Origin: Neoechinorhynchus agilis
Taxonomy: Eukaryota > Acanthocephala
Assembly: GCA_051530055.1 (NCBI GenBank)
Contig: CM121341.1
Span: 496,001 to 560,000 of the forward strand
DNA: 64,000 nt
Direction of reading: 5' to 3'
The notes under the pieces are model-generated. The model saw only the letters and a program-made list of their open reading frames with translations. It was not told the origin of the DNA and did not search any database. Within the stretch, counting starts at the first letter, position 1; the number at the start of each line of letters is the position of its first letter. This document shows, in pieces, positions 9,939-18,739 of the stretch. The position numbers and the translations under genes are program-made.

Positions 9939-11156
9939 TTATTCGCATGAGTCATTTTCGGGGCAATCATCTTTAAGTTTCCTTCGTCTCTCATACTCCA
10001 TCCAATTGGTGACTTCAACAACACTGGCTAAAACACTGAACTGATTATTATCGAATGCATAGATTTGATCGAGTAATCGTTTGCTCGTCCACGCGAGTTT
10101 CGATTTCACTTCATTGTATTTGAAAGAACAATTACCGACATCATTCAGAGAATCGATTGGATCACGAATACTCAAATGCTGGTTTACGCAATCACTTACA
10201 CTAAAAACGGCTCCTTGACGTTCGACAAATTCAAGTTTGTACGCACTGTGATCGAATCGGTTTCCGTAAAAATCTAAGAAGCGAAGGAGGACTTCTCCAA
10301 GATTAAGGAGACTTTGAAACACTGGACCATATTCCCGCATCATGAAATGAGTAACCATAAGAAAGATAGCATACGAACCAAGACCGCCGCGATAAGGACG
10401 ATTAAGATTTGATTCGGCCAAAATGTGTTTTACGACAAACAAAATGTATTTTACGTCAGGATAAAAACGGAGGTACTCAAGATTGGGTGGAATCTCGGTA
10501 AAGAAGCTTTCCACCGATACTGACATTCCACGGTTCTTTAACAAGTGTAACGCACTTAATGGCATTTTCGCGATTGACACTCACATCGACACTAATGCCG
10601 GATTTTGGATCTTTTATACGGATAATCTTAACGCGAGCATTAATCAAATGAATGCAATTTTTCGGGACATCGTTCTCGTTTATCAAATAATTCTCAAGTC
10701 CTTCAAGGAAACCGTCTTCTTCACCGCTTTTCACGAGTACCACAAGGTCGATATCGCTGGTTGGGAAACAGAGGCGGGTACTGTAGCTTCCGACCGCGTC
10801 GACGTGTTCAACTGCACGCATTAATGAAATCATCGCCATGTACTTTGAAGCAACGCTTTCTCGTAGCTCGTTTTCTCGCATCGTTGGTGTCATGTATTCG
10901 TAGAAGCGAACTATTTCCACGTGAAGCTGGTCAATGGCCGGACCCATCGAGTGAAACAAGCGAAAGCGACGATTACGGCATAGTCCGAATTGGCGATCGG
11001 TCGAATGAGCCAGCCATGGGGCCGATACAATGTTCCGTTCAGTGAAATCCGAAACCTTAGAGGAAGCCATCAACATATCGCGCAATTGCAGCCAATCGGA
11101 ATCGAGAATTTCTTCTTCAGGGAAAGGGGTGTTTACACAAGTGTAATACTGAACGT
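9939..11156 (-). CDS. TENT4/PAPD5-type non-canonical poly(A) polymerase, partial at 5' end
   Basis: It is a nucleotidyltransferase that adds short tails to RNAs in the TRAMP-like/TENT4 class. Reading leftward, the exon opens after a TTTTTTCAG acceptor (11157). It carries LHVEIVRFYEYMTP and the catalytic core GSYSTRLCFPTSDIDLVV with the paired aspartates, a third acidic position in GISVDVSV, and CVTLVKE. It then continues in another frame from YLRFYPDVKYILFVVK through GGLGSYAIFLM to a C-terminal YGxxFD region. Human TENT4 has the same order. The frame change lies at 10486-10531. Removing 46 nt bounded by a 7-bp inverted repeat and an ACC direct repeat gives KEPNLEYLRFYPD. GT-AG choices of 25, 49 or 67 nt also keep the frame but either add or lose conserved residues. 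At least one further 5' exon must lie upstream, near 11200-11300, and was not defined. Confidence 0.88.
10486..10531 (-). other. Candidate non-canonical intron in TENT4-like gene
   Basis: This is a 46-nt segment on the coding strand that starts GTGGAAT and has ATTCCAC one base before its end, a perfect 7-bp inverted repeat. ACC stands both just before it and at its end. Removal restores the frame and shortens the protein to near the family length. A canonical GT-AG solution is possible as well, so this is the weakest of the three such cases in the window. Confidence 0.4.
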
Positions 11157-11937
11157 CTGAAAAAACAACAACGAAGAGCTAAAAAACGTATACGATATTT
11201 GGATTCCTCAGTGAACAACCGGTCGTCTTTATTGACTTTAACTCACAATTTGGCGAATTTCTATCGGAAAAGGTCTGATCGAAAATGAAGCGCGCACACA
11301 CACACAAATCACAAGAAAATTCACGTTATAAAAAAGAAATCAATCGAATATTGCGACTCTTGCGAGAAATCCAATAATAGCAATTCTATAAACACAAGTC
11401 TATGTGTTTGCGTGTACGACTTTAGCAGTAGTTTTTGGCCGTCGTCGATTTCATTGAAGATGTTTATAACTCGCTCATTAACAATTTGAACCATCTTTAG
11501 TAAAATGGACGACGATAAAAACAACAGCGAATTTCCGTGCAAATATGATGAGTTAAGTGCAAAACTCTGTTTATTATGAAGTGCCAAAAACAACAACTGG
11601 TGACTATTCTTTCGCCGCAATCCCGCATATTTAAAACTTGAAAAGATCCTTTTAAAAAGGAATTCTCCACTTTTCCCCAATATGAAAGAATTTTGTCTCG
11701 ATTAAGGGTTCACAAAACGTCTAATTTTGTGCGTTTAACGAAAACAAGAAGAGCATCATTTCCGGCTGTTAAAACACGAATAAACTGACGCAGTAGTAGA
11801 AACCTTTTTTATCTCTTTCCCATTATGTATCGTGTCGAAAACTTTCTCGCACACGCAAAGCCAGCTATTTGATTCGACATCTCGCTGACACGCAATTGAG
11901 CTAGAGTTCAGTAATTTTGAAATATATTGTTGTTTTT
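11157..11937. other. Upstream region between the TENT4-like and INCENP genes
   Basis: The 5' exon(s) of the TENT4-like gene should lie here; a GTGAGT donor near 11246 is a candidate. On the plus strand a short ATG frame starts at 11503 (MDDDKNNSEFPCKYDELS) but stops after 24 codons, and I cannot link it to a gene. Nothing else is supported. Confidence 0.35.
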
Positions 11938-13121
11938 TCATTTCCAATTGGATTTATTGCGTTTGCTTTCTGGAGGCTTGGGTGAAGGCGATCCGATAGT
12001 GAGAATTGAGACGCTTAAGTCATGGATCGAAGGTTCTTTAAAGGAATCCCAAATGGCAGAACTTGTTCGCTGACGCACTCCTTTTGGCCCAAACACATCT
12101 AGGGCACTGACTTCAGGAAATACACTAAAAATCGAATAGTTTCGATGCCGTCGAAGTGCTCGTCGCACATAGTCCTTATTGGCCCAAGATGGAATCTTCT
12201 TTGCAGGTTGCTCATCATCATCGGTGTCGTCATCCGTCCCGAGATCCGATATTCCGTAATCATCCTCCGGTCTCGGAACATGCACGTCTTCCTTCTTCAA
12301 CCGATTGATTTCAGCTCCAATGTTACCGCATATCTCTTGTAGAACCTTAGGCGGAGGAGGTCGTGGAAGGTTTCGAATGAACACGGGAACGGATGAGGGC
12401 TGTACGGGTAACTTGAACAGTGGCCTGCCTGGAAGTCTTTTTCTAGTGGGCAACAACGGCCTCATTTCACTGAGAGCTTTAAATCCACTTGCTTCCATCA
12501 TATTGGCAGCATTTAAGCGGCGAACAGTCTCACGATTAGCAACATATCCTCTCAAAAAAACAGGAAGAAGGGTAATTTATGGTGAAGAAAAACGAAGTCA
12601 AAACCACATATTCTTATGTGAGGATACTGCTTTCTAACAGAACTTCCCGAAGCAAGAATGGACGGAGGAGTTGTGAATTGTAGTTGAGTTTGAATTGGCG
12701 TACTTGGATTCATATTTGTAGGAGGCACCTTTGCGGGTGCTTTAGAGCAAACTTTTAGAGGCATGATTCGGGTTGGTATTTTTGAGGTTCCTGATTTCGT
12801 TGGGTGCACTTTCTTTACCGGTGTTCGTTTCACTTCCTGTGGTGGTAGCTTGGTTTCGAGAATCGGACGATGATTAGTCGCAGTTTTATTAGTGTTTTTA
12901 TATAGGACCGCTAACGCATTCTTTTGAGTATTCAAATGTTTCGCTCTCGTTTCTCTGCTTTTGCCCGGCGGCATTTCATTAAATCGACGTTCACTCTCGC
13001 GAACAAATCCAGCAAAAACCTCTTTACATTGATTAAATTGATCCATAACGTCATCAAGAGCCTCTTCAATATGTTCATTTACCTGATTCAATACACATGA
13101 TGTAATTGTGTGCTCAGTCAT
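11938..13121 (-). CDS. INCENP: Inner centromere protein INCENP
   Basis: INCENP is the scaffold of the chromosomal passenger complex; it binds Survivin/Borealin through its N terminus and activates Aurora B through its C-terminal IN-box. Two exons, 13121-12628 and 12550-11938, are separated by a 77-bp GTATCC...TTGAG intron; the joined frame is 368 codons plus stop. The N terminus is a predicted helix with acidic residues (HIEEALDDVMDQF), as expected for the CEN-box side. The middle is Lys/Pro/Thr-rich and low in complexity. The IN-box is clear: DDYGISDLGTDDDTDDDE, KKIPSWANKDYVRRAL, LDVFGPKG and the phosphorylated RTSSAIWDS motif with the paired serines. The protein is much shorter than the human one (about 900) because the long central coiled coil is absent. 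The ATG follows directly after TGTTGTAG. Confidence 0.9.
12551..12627 (-). other. INCENP intron (77 bp)
   Basis: Donor GTATCC at 12627 and acceptor TTTTTTTGAG ending at 12551. It joins AAG-CA to A-GGA, phase 2, and restores the frame between the two exons. Confidence 0.8.
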
Positions 13122-13129
13122 CTACAACA

Positions 13130-14634
13130 GAAGATCCTTCTCAAACATAACAAAATAAACGTAACAGGTAAACTTAAAAATGAGAGCAATCAGCCCGTTT
13201 TCTTAAAAAAAACCATACATAACATCAAACCTCCACGCAAAAGAACGAACAATTTCCAACGCCACTTGTTTTAATCGCGTACGTCGTCAACAAAACAACG
13301 TCCGAATTCTATCAGCAAAATAGCGCTATTTTTAATACTCTTTCGTAATTATAGCGCTCATTCAAACACACTGAAAAACTGTTGTAGGAATTGTTCGTTT
13401 ATGTGTTCTTTGGTTTTTAATAAAAATAGAAACTGTTCTATTAATTCTAAAAAATATTTCATTCGTTTCTTGTCGGACTTGTTCAGGTTGTTAAAGTGAT
13501 TAATTCGCAAAATCCCTTAACAACCTGAAGAAGTCCAGCAAGAGACGAAATATTTTTGAATTAATAGAACAGTCTCTATTTTTATTAAAAACCAAAGAAC
13601 ACATACTGGAAAAACTTGTAAAATTTGTTTTTCCATGACATAAGAAAAAATTAAGCTACCAGCTCGTTGCCGGCTCCTCGACCCTTTTTTCTGTGTTACC
13701 TCCTTGTATGGCTAGGCTTCTAATACTTTGTTATGAGTTTTTCTTTTTGGTTCTCCTGTTTTGTTGTATTAAGCGGCGAGCAGCTCTTCGTTTCTCAGCT
13801 GTCGTCACTTCAGTCTCCCGAGATGCTTTGGTTCACATTCCACAGTAGGACATTTTAGCTAGCGAAAGGAAAAGATTGTAATCCTGTCGGGACGCTTGTA
13901 GTCTGAACGGCATAGGTAACTCGGTTCGATAATGTTAGAGGCGTAATTGTATGTGGCTCACGATGGCTGATTTTTAGCTACCGAGCCGTGCGGATCTGAC
14001 ACGTCCTCGCGCCCAATGTGCAGATCGGAATAGAATTGAGCTATAATCCAGACTCCTTGGAGAGCTCGGCACCGATCGTGCCCGAGAAACGATATAGTCT
14101 TTGACAGCCAAACGGAGACATAGCGATTGAACTAGACGCTCACGATGCATCGCATTGAGCAATCATTGTGGTTGCGTTCCATAGAGGAGAAGTGGGGTTC
14201 GCTCAAGGTCGACAGGCAACGTTGTTTTGATCATGTATTGAAAATGCGACCTGAGTAATTTACCCAGCAATTCCGGACGCTCGAAGTAAAGAGCAGATCT
14301 AAATTTATGTACAAAATTCGGAATGTAAAGGCAATGCCTCATGTCTTGAGTTCACAGCATTTAATAGATCCCCTACAATCTCACGCTCGACGTTGGATTT
14401 TAGGACGCAACTGCCAAGAAGGGTTAATTGACTCAAATTTGCGTGTCAACAACCTTCAGAGTCAATAATAAATCATTTTAATGTTTCGTCATAACAATCT
14501 TCAAACATAAAATTCTTCGTCGATAATGGACACTGAAGTTTGGGTTTTCGCGATCATACTACCGATATTGAGGTCAATTTTGGGAGCACAAAAGGAGTGG
14601 ATGGACAATGAGAAGCTTATTCTTTTTTTTATAG
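13130..14634. other. Long intergenic region upstream of DDX49
   Basis: Divergent promoters of INCENP and DDX49 should lie here. Apart from the palindrome at 13400-13605, I see no gene, tRNA or repeat. The stretch 13690-14170 is more GC-rich, but its open frame (13974-14162, minus) has no recognisable pattern. Confidence 0.4.
13400..13605. repeat. 206-bp palindrome with PLE-type hammerhead core
   Basis: Two arms of about 90 bp, 13400-13494 and 13517-13605, are near-perfect reverse complements around a 22-bp loop. The right arm contains CCTGAAGAAGTCC...GAGACGAAATAT, the layout of a Penelope 3' terminus (core, GTC/GAC stem, GAAA, self-complementary ATAT). It has no coding body. It is best read as two fused PLE terminal repeats, a coding-less PLE derivative. 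Confidence 0.75.
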
Positions 14635-16019
14635 ATGGACTCATCGATTACCTTCGCTGACCTTTTCCTATCTGATAACGTTCTCGCTTCGTGCCAACGA
14701 ACCAATTTCGGTCAACCAACTCCAGTTCAACTTGCTTGTATCCCTCAAATCATCTCAGGTGCTAATGTTCTCGCTTGTGCTAAAACCGGAACCGGTAAAA
14801 CCGCAGCTTATGTATTGCCAATATTGACTCACATGGAACGTGACCGCCATGCATTCCATACACTCGTTCTGGCTCCAACTCGTGAATTAGTGGTACAGAT
14901 CGCAGACCAATTTCGAACCTTTGGAAGTGGCCTTGAAGTCAGCGTGACTTCTGTAATAGGAGGAATGGATCGTAGTGATCAAATGTCATCTCTTGATCAA
15001 CTACCGGAGATTGTAGTCGCCACTCCCGGACGACTTGCTGATCTCATCCGAACCTCAGCCCCGGAAAATGATGATAATCGCCGTCTTAAGTTCGACCGAA
15101 TTTCGTTTCTCGTTCTCGATGAGGGTGACCGTCTACTCGTCGATTCATTTACCGAACCCTTTGAAATCATTATGGATTCTATTGGATCAAATCATCGCCA
15201 AACACTTCTTTTTTCTGCAACTTTAACCGAAAATATGGAACGAATCAAATCGCTAATTCCGGATCTGTTTATTTATTTCGCTGAAAATGAAACGACTTGT
15301 TCATTGCTCAGTCAAAAGTACGTCTTAGTCAATATGAAACTCAAGGATGCTTATCTTTTTCTCATGCTTATATCTTTCTTTAAACGAGATGAGCAGGACA
15401 GAAGTAGTGTAATGGTGTTTGTAAGGACTTGCGAATACTGCGAAATACTCTGTAAATTCTCGGCTATTTGATGATGGGTTGTCTTTTGGTGCACATCGTC
15501 GAGACTAAAATGTTCAACCGATACATATCTGACCATACACCGTTCAATATCGGCGCTACTGCTCTACATTCACTCATTGGTCAAAAGCAGCGACTTTCCG
15601 CCTTATCCCGATTCCGATCCAGGCAAGCTAAAGTGCTCTTTGCGACTGATGTGGCTAGTCGTGGCCTCGATATTCACACTGTCGACCTGGTTGTCAATCA
15701 CAATGTTCCTCTGACCGGTAAACAATACCTGCACAGGGTTGGTCGAACTGCACGGGCTGGTCGCTCAGGTAAGGCAGTTACGTTTGTAACACAATTCGAG
15801 CTTAAACGAATGCATCGATTGGAAAATGCGATCGATCAAAGTCTCACTGAGATTGAGGAGGAAGATGCCGTTGATCAGAGGGCTGCAATCGCTCTTCTAC
15901 CGAATCTTTATCTTATGAAGGCCGCAGTTAAACTTGAACTTGAGGATGAAGGATTCGCCCGGTCGTCAAAGCTAAAGTATTCTTATGAAAAAAACGCAGA
16001 CGCTCTAGCTAAGTTGTGA
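14635..16019 (+). CDS. DDX49: DEAD-box RNA helicase DDX49 (yeast Dbp8 type)
   Basis: This is a nucleolar ATP-dependent RNA helicase of early small-subunit rRNA processing. Motifs in order: Q motif FGQPTPVQLACIPQI, motif I AKTGTGKT, Ia PTRELV, Ib TPGRL, motif II DEGD (family DEAD; the third residue is Gly here), III SAT, IV VMVFVRT, V TDVASRGLDI and VI HRVGRTARAG. Frame 1 runs 14635-15456 and resumes at 15510. A 53-nt segment flanked by TAAA direct repeats must be removed to give CEILCKMFNRYIS, matching human CQILCMMLRKF in position. The product is then 443 residues against 483 in human; the lysine-rich tail is short. The ATG lies immediately after TTTTTTTTATAG, a perfect acceptor-like sequence. 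The DEGD change is odd because DEAD/DECD/DEGD-type boxes usually keep alanine, but Gly is tolerated in some families. Confidence 0.9.
15457..15509 (+). other. 53-nt interruption of DDX49, candidate non-canonical intron
   Basis: The segment is flanked by TAAA (15453-15456 and 15506-15509). Its ends pair imperfectly: TCTCGGCTATTTG at 15458-15470 against the complement of the last bases before 15505 (10 of 13). No GT-AG pair has the right phase: the tempting GTAAAT donor at 15452 with the GAG acceptor at 15503 is 52 nt, one base short. Exact removal restores the conserved helicase frame. Confidence 0.6.
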
Positions 16020-16316
16020 TTTGCGCTTCTTTGTAGCAAATGCGCTCTATCTACATGATTTATGGTTTCTGACTTGACTGAAAAATTATGGGTTTTGGCT
16101 CTGAATGATGGTAGTCTTAGCACCCTCGAGTGTACAGCCATCAGACGCAAGGAAAACTCATGGTTTTCGAATTGAGATTGTGTAAACACGACTCGTTTCT
16201 AGTTACGGCAATGGATTTTAATTTTTGGTAGCGCAACTCGTTGTTCCACCAAACGTCACTCCTCGTCTTCTTTTAAACTCACTCGAATCCGGTGTCATGT
16301 TTTAGTCTTATAGATA
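16020..16316. other. Spacer between DDX49 and ATP6V1G
   Basis: About 300 bp, no gene. It ends in TTTTAGTCTTATAG just before the next start, an acceptor-like tract. Confidence 0.4.
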
Positions 16317-16740
16317 ATGCAGAGTGAGGGAATCCATGCCCTTCTGGAAGCTGAACAGCAAGCATCCGCGAGAATTAATGAAGCTAAGAAAAGTAAGATT
16401 CGATCAAGTTGTCCACTGTTCGGATTCGTTTTTCCTGAATTTAGAGAAGGCTAGAAGACTTAAGCAAGCCAACGAGGAAGCCATGGCAGATTTAGAGAAG
16501 TTTAAGCGAGATAGAGAACGAGAACTTGAACTGCTCAAAGAAAAGGTATTTTTGCAAGTGTGCGCACTCTGAAAACGAACTTAGACTAAGAAAATCCGAG
16601 AAGAGTTTGAAAGTCACAATCGATCAAGTAATCAACAAAATATCGAGGAAATCGGGCGAATTTACGAACGCAATAGGAAAATAGCGATTCACTTGTTCAT
16701 GAAGGCGTGCTTTCCTACCATTTGTTTGACAAACAAATAA
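16317..16740 (+). CDS. ATP6V1G: V-type proton ATPase subunit G
   Basis: Subunit G is part of the peripheral stalk linking V1 to V0 in the proton pump of acidic organelles and plasma membranes. Three exons are 16317-16392, 16445-16545 and 16585-16740, with GT-AG introns of 52 and 39 bp; the phases fit exactly. The joined product has 110 residues (family about 118). It opens MQSEGIHALLEAEQQAS, continues ARINEAKK and KARRLKQANEEAMADLEKF, the classic heptad-rich stretch, and RERELELLKEK. The last exon gives TKKIREEFESHNRSS and a divergent C terminus ending PTICLTNK. The helical N-terminal two thirds are well conserved. The gene follows DDX49 in the same direction about 300 bp downstream. Confidence 0.9.
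16393..16444 (+). other. ATP6V1G intron 1 (52 bp)
   Basis: Donor GTAAGATT, acceptor GAATTTAG; phase 1. Confidence 0.85.
16546..16584 (+). other. ATP6V1G intron 2 (39 bp)
   Basis: Donor GTATTTTT, acceptor GAACTTAG; phase 0. At 39 bp it is the shortest canonical intron in the window. Confidence 0.85.
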
Positions 16741-16969
16741 ATGTGATCGACGTGAGTACTATAGATCGCATATTAAACGTGCTCAACAAAATAACGCTTA
16801 CAACTTTGCCATTTTCTGACGTTACAGTGAGGACTTGTTGTGATTATAAAAAAATCGGCAACTTAAACAATGAACCTTAAACTTTTTAGAACACTTCCTA
16901 TTTTTCCCTTGAATTTTTTAAAATACGTTTATTGTTGAAGCTTCATCGGTAATTCTTTTACATTAAATT

Positions 16970-17345
16970 TTAATATACTTTTGGTGAACATACTCCTGGT
17001 CATAAACTATTTCATTCAAGAAACCTGTAAGCATCGCGCGGATTTTGGTGGCACCAACTTTATAGAAGTAGAACAAACTTAAAAAGACGTCTTGTTTTGA
17101 GGGCCTGACCAACACAAAGCTAATTTTAGCTTGAAACTTCCAGCCAGCGACGTGTTTAAAATCAATACTAAAATCATGGGAAAACGTAGTACAGCGGTTC
17201 GAGGAGATAATAAAACATAATTTTAGATGACTGAAGAGGCGAGCTTACCTCCTTCGAAATATCTCCAATAAATCAAAACCAAATAGGTTATGGCCGGGAG
17301 TATGTTCACCAAAAGTATACATTGATTAACCCGGAGGATTTTCTA
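16970..17345 (+). mobile_element. Short Penelope-like relic with inverted ends
   Basis: The left end (16975-17015) and the right end (17285-17325) are inverted copies of the same terminal sequence, ATACTTTTGGTGAACATACT and its complement. Between them lies the very end of a GIY-YIG protein and a 3' terminal region with a CTGAAGA...TTCGAAATAT hammerhead-like core at 17231-17262. From about 17020 to 17370 it is nearly identical to the complement of 53500-53850, so both are copies of one family, here with an internal deletion of almost the whole body. Confidence 0.75.
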
Positions 17346-17370
17346 TCGATAAATTCTAATATTTAACGTT

Positions 17371-17755
17371 TTTCAGCATAAATAAATCGATGGCAGAATT
17401 TAAAACCACATTTTGTCTCAAAGCATAATTATATAATTTTCGCCAGTGTCAAAAGTTTTAGAATGAAAATCGCGACATAAAATGAGGCACAAAAATGGAA
17501 TAACGATCCCACCACTCGTAAGGATGGAGTAGAACATGACGATTCAACGTTTTATATAATTTTTGTAAAGACACTCCACGATAAAATCTTTTTAAATTTA
17601 CAAATTCACAACTAGTTAACGAATGATCCTTTTTTATGGAAAAGATGACTACGCAAAAAGATTGAACGCCCCATGAAAATTCTGACGGCCTTCGAACATA
17701 AAAAGTCAATGACATCATTCATTTCAAATTACTCTTCCAGCTCTATACCGCGTTT
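17371..17755. other. Spacer, no gene recognised
   Basis: AT-rich; an open frame on the minus strand (17458-17718) has no family pattern. A TACTCTTCCAG acceptor-like tract lies about 30 bp before the next ORF. Confidence 0.3.
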
Positions 17756-18352
17756 ATGAATAAGCGCCTAATTTTGGATTTAATTGGGGGTCGAAATCAT
17801 CGGTCAATATCCATGGCGAGCGACCGTATCGATGCAAAGTTGATCGCTTGTCTCTCCGAAAAGCAGAATAAATCAACCTGCTCAACGCCAAACTCAGACC
17901 GCTCGAATGTTGCTTTCGTTCACATTGCCACGCCGTTTCCATTATCTGAAACGTACGAAATGCGTAGTTCGATGTTTAAGGACGTTACAAATGAGTTTTT
18001 AAACGAGGTTGAATCAAGCGGACAAAGTGGTCAAGAGTGGTTTAAGCAGTTTTTAGAAGTGAAAAATCTAGTGGGAGTGGACCGAACAAAGGCAATGGAG
18101 AAAGCGACTTGTTTGTATAAAACAATATCAACGACGGACAACAAACTGACCGCGTTTATGTGGCGATCAATATCTTCATTATTCACATCCCTTTCAATGG
18201 ATTACGAATCGATTTTCTGTTTTAACAAAGCGATTCATCTAACTAATAAGCTTTTAATCGAAGAGGATAGCCGGGACAGGACTTTAATGGAAGAAAATGT
18301 TCCTGTCGGCGGTCACGATAAGCGAGTAAGGAACACCAAGAAACGAGGCTGA
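17756..18352 (+). CDS. Hypothetical protein, 198 residues
   Basis: I do not recognise this protein. The ATG-initiated frame is long for this AT-rich neighbourhood, has balanced composition and uses codons like the host genes. Residues about 20-60 are Ser/Asn/Asp-rich. Residues 75-175 look like a helical domain with the aromatic-rich segment FMWRSISSLFTSLSMDYESI and a possible tetratricopeptide-like helix pair (YESIFCFNKAIHLTNKLL). The C terminus is basic (KRVRNTKKRG). It has no signal peptide or membrane helix. It may be one exon of a larger gene, because a CTCTTCCAG acceptor stands upstream. It lies downstream of the V-ATPase gene on the same strand, after a PLE relic. Confidence 0.45.
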   Translation: MNKRLILDLIGGRNHRSISMASDRIDAKLIACLSEKQNKSTCSTPNSDRSNVAFVHIATPFPLSETYEMRSSMFKDVTNEFLNEVESSGQSGQEWFKQFLEVKNLVGVDRTKAMEKATCLYKTISTTDNKLTAFMWRSISSLFTSLSMDYESIFCFNKAIHLTNKLLIEEDSRDRTLMEENVPVGGHDKRVRNTKKRG

Positions 18353-18739
18353 TCAGTCTTTTATTCATCGATGCCATAATATGGTGTTTTAAGATTTACA
18401 ATGTTTTCGTTATGTTTTAGGTTCCGATAAAATATTCCATCCTTTTGATTGGATATAGAATTGCTCGTGTGCCCTCTGTCAACAATCGACCTAATCAATC
18501 GTGACTGGTTCACATCGATTCTCAACTGAAAATGCGTTCCTCACACTGCCAATCACTTATCCCAACTCAAATTTTCAATTCGCTCCCGGACTTCTCTCTT
18601 TGGGATAATCAGTCCTTTGAGATCGAAAACTCGTATTAATTCCTCACTTAATCCATCACCCGCGACCAGCAATGCAACCTCAATCTCCCTCATTTCCAGC
18701 CCCAATATACCCAAATCAAAAATTACCTTCCCCATCCTA
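18353..18739. other. Spacer with one unassigned minus-strand frame
   Basis: A 60-codon minus frame (18553-18735) begins just where the LINE tail ends. It looks composition-wise like coding sequence, but I find no family. Otherwise empty. Confidence 0.3.

Noticed and set aside
10477-10580. TENT4-like gene as two separate genes or a pseudogene
   Set aside because: The two frames give consecutive parts of one conserved domain with catalytic residues intact, so splicing is more likely.
11321-11680. 119-codon minus frame between TENT4-like and INCENP genes
   Set aside because: Low-complexity Leu/Ser/Phe composition typical of AT-rich spacer; starts and ends match no splice or gene context.
13922-13935. 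tRNA-like B box GGTTCGATAAT
   Set aside because: The last two bases do not fit the consensus, and there is no A box or cloverleaf around it.
15421-15503. 83-bp GT-AG intron in DDX49 (GTAAGG donor)
   Set aside because: It keeps the frame but deletes the conserved RTCEYCEILC stretch that aligns with human DDX49.
15468-15509. Second DDX49 ORF starting MMMGCLLVH as a separate gene
   Set aside because: It is the same helicase; these residues come from the 53-nt interruption and have no counterpart in DDX49.
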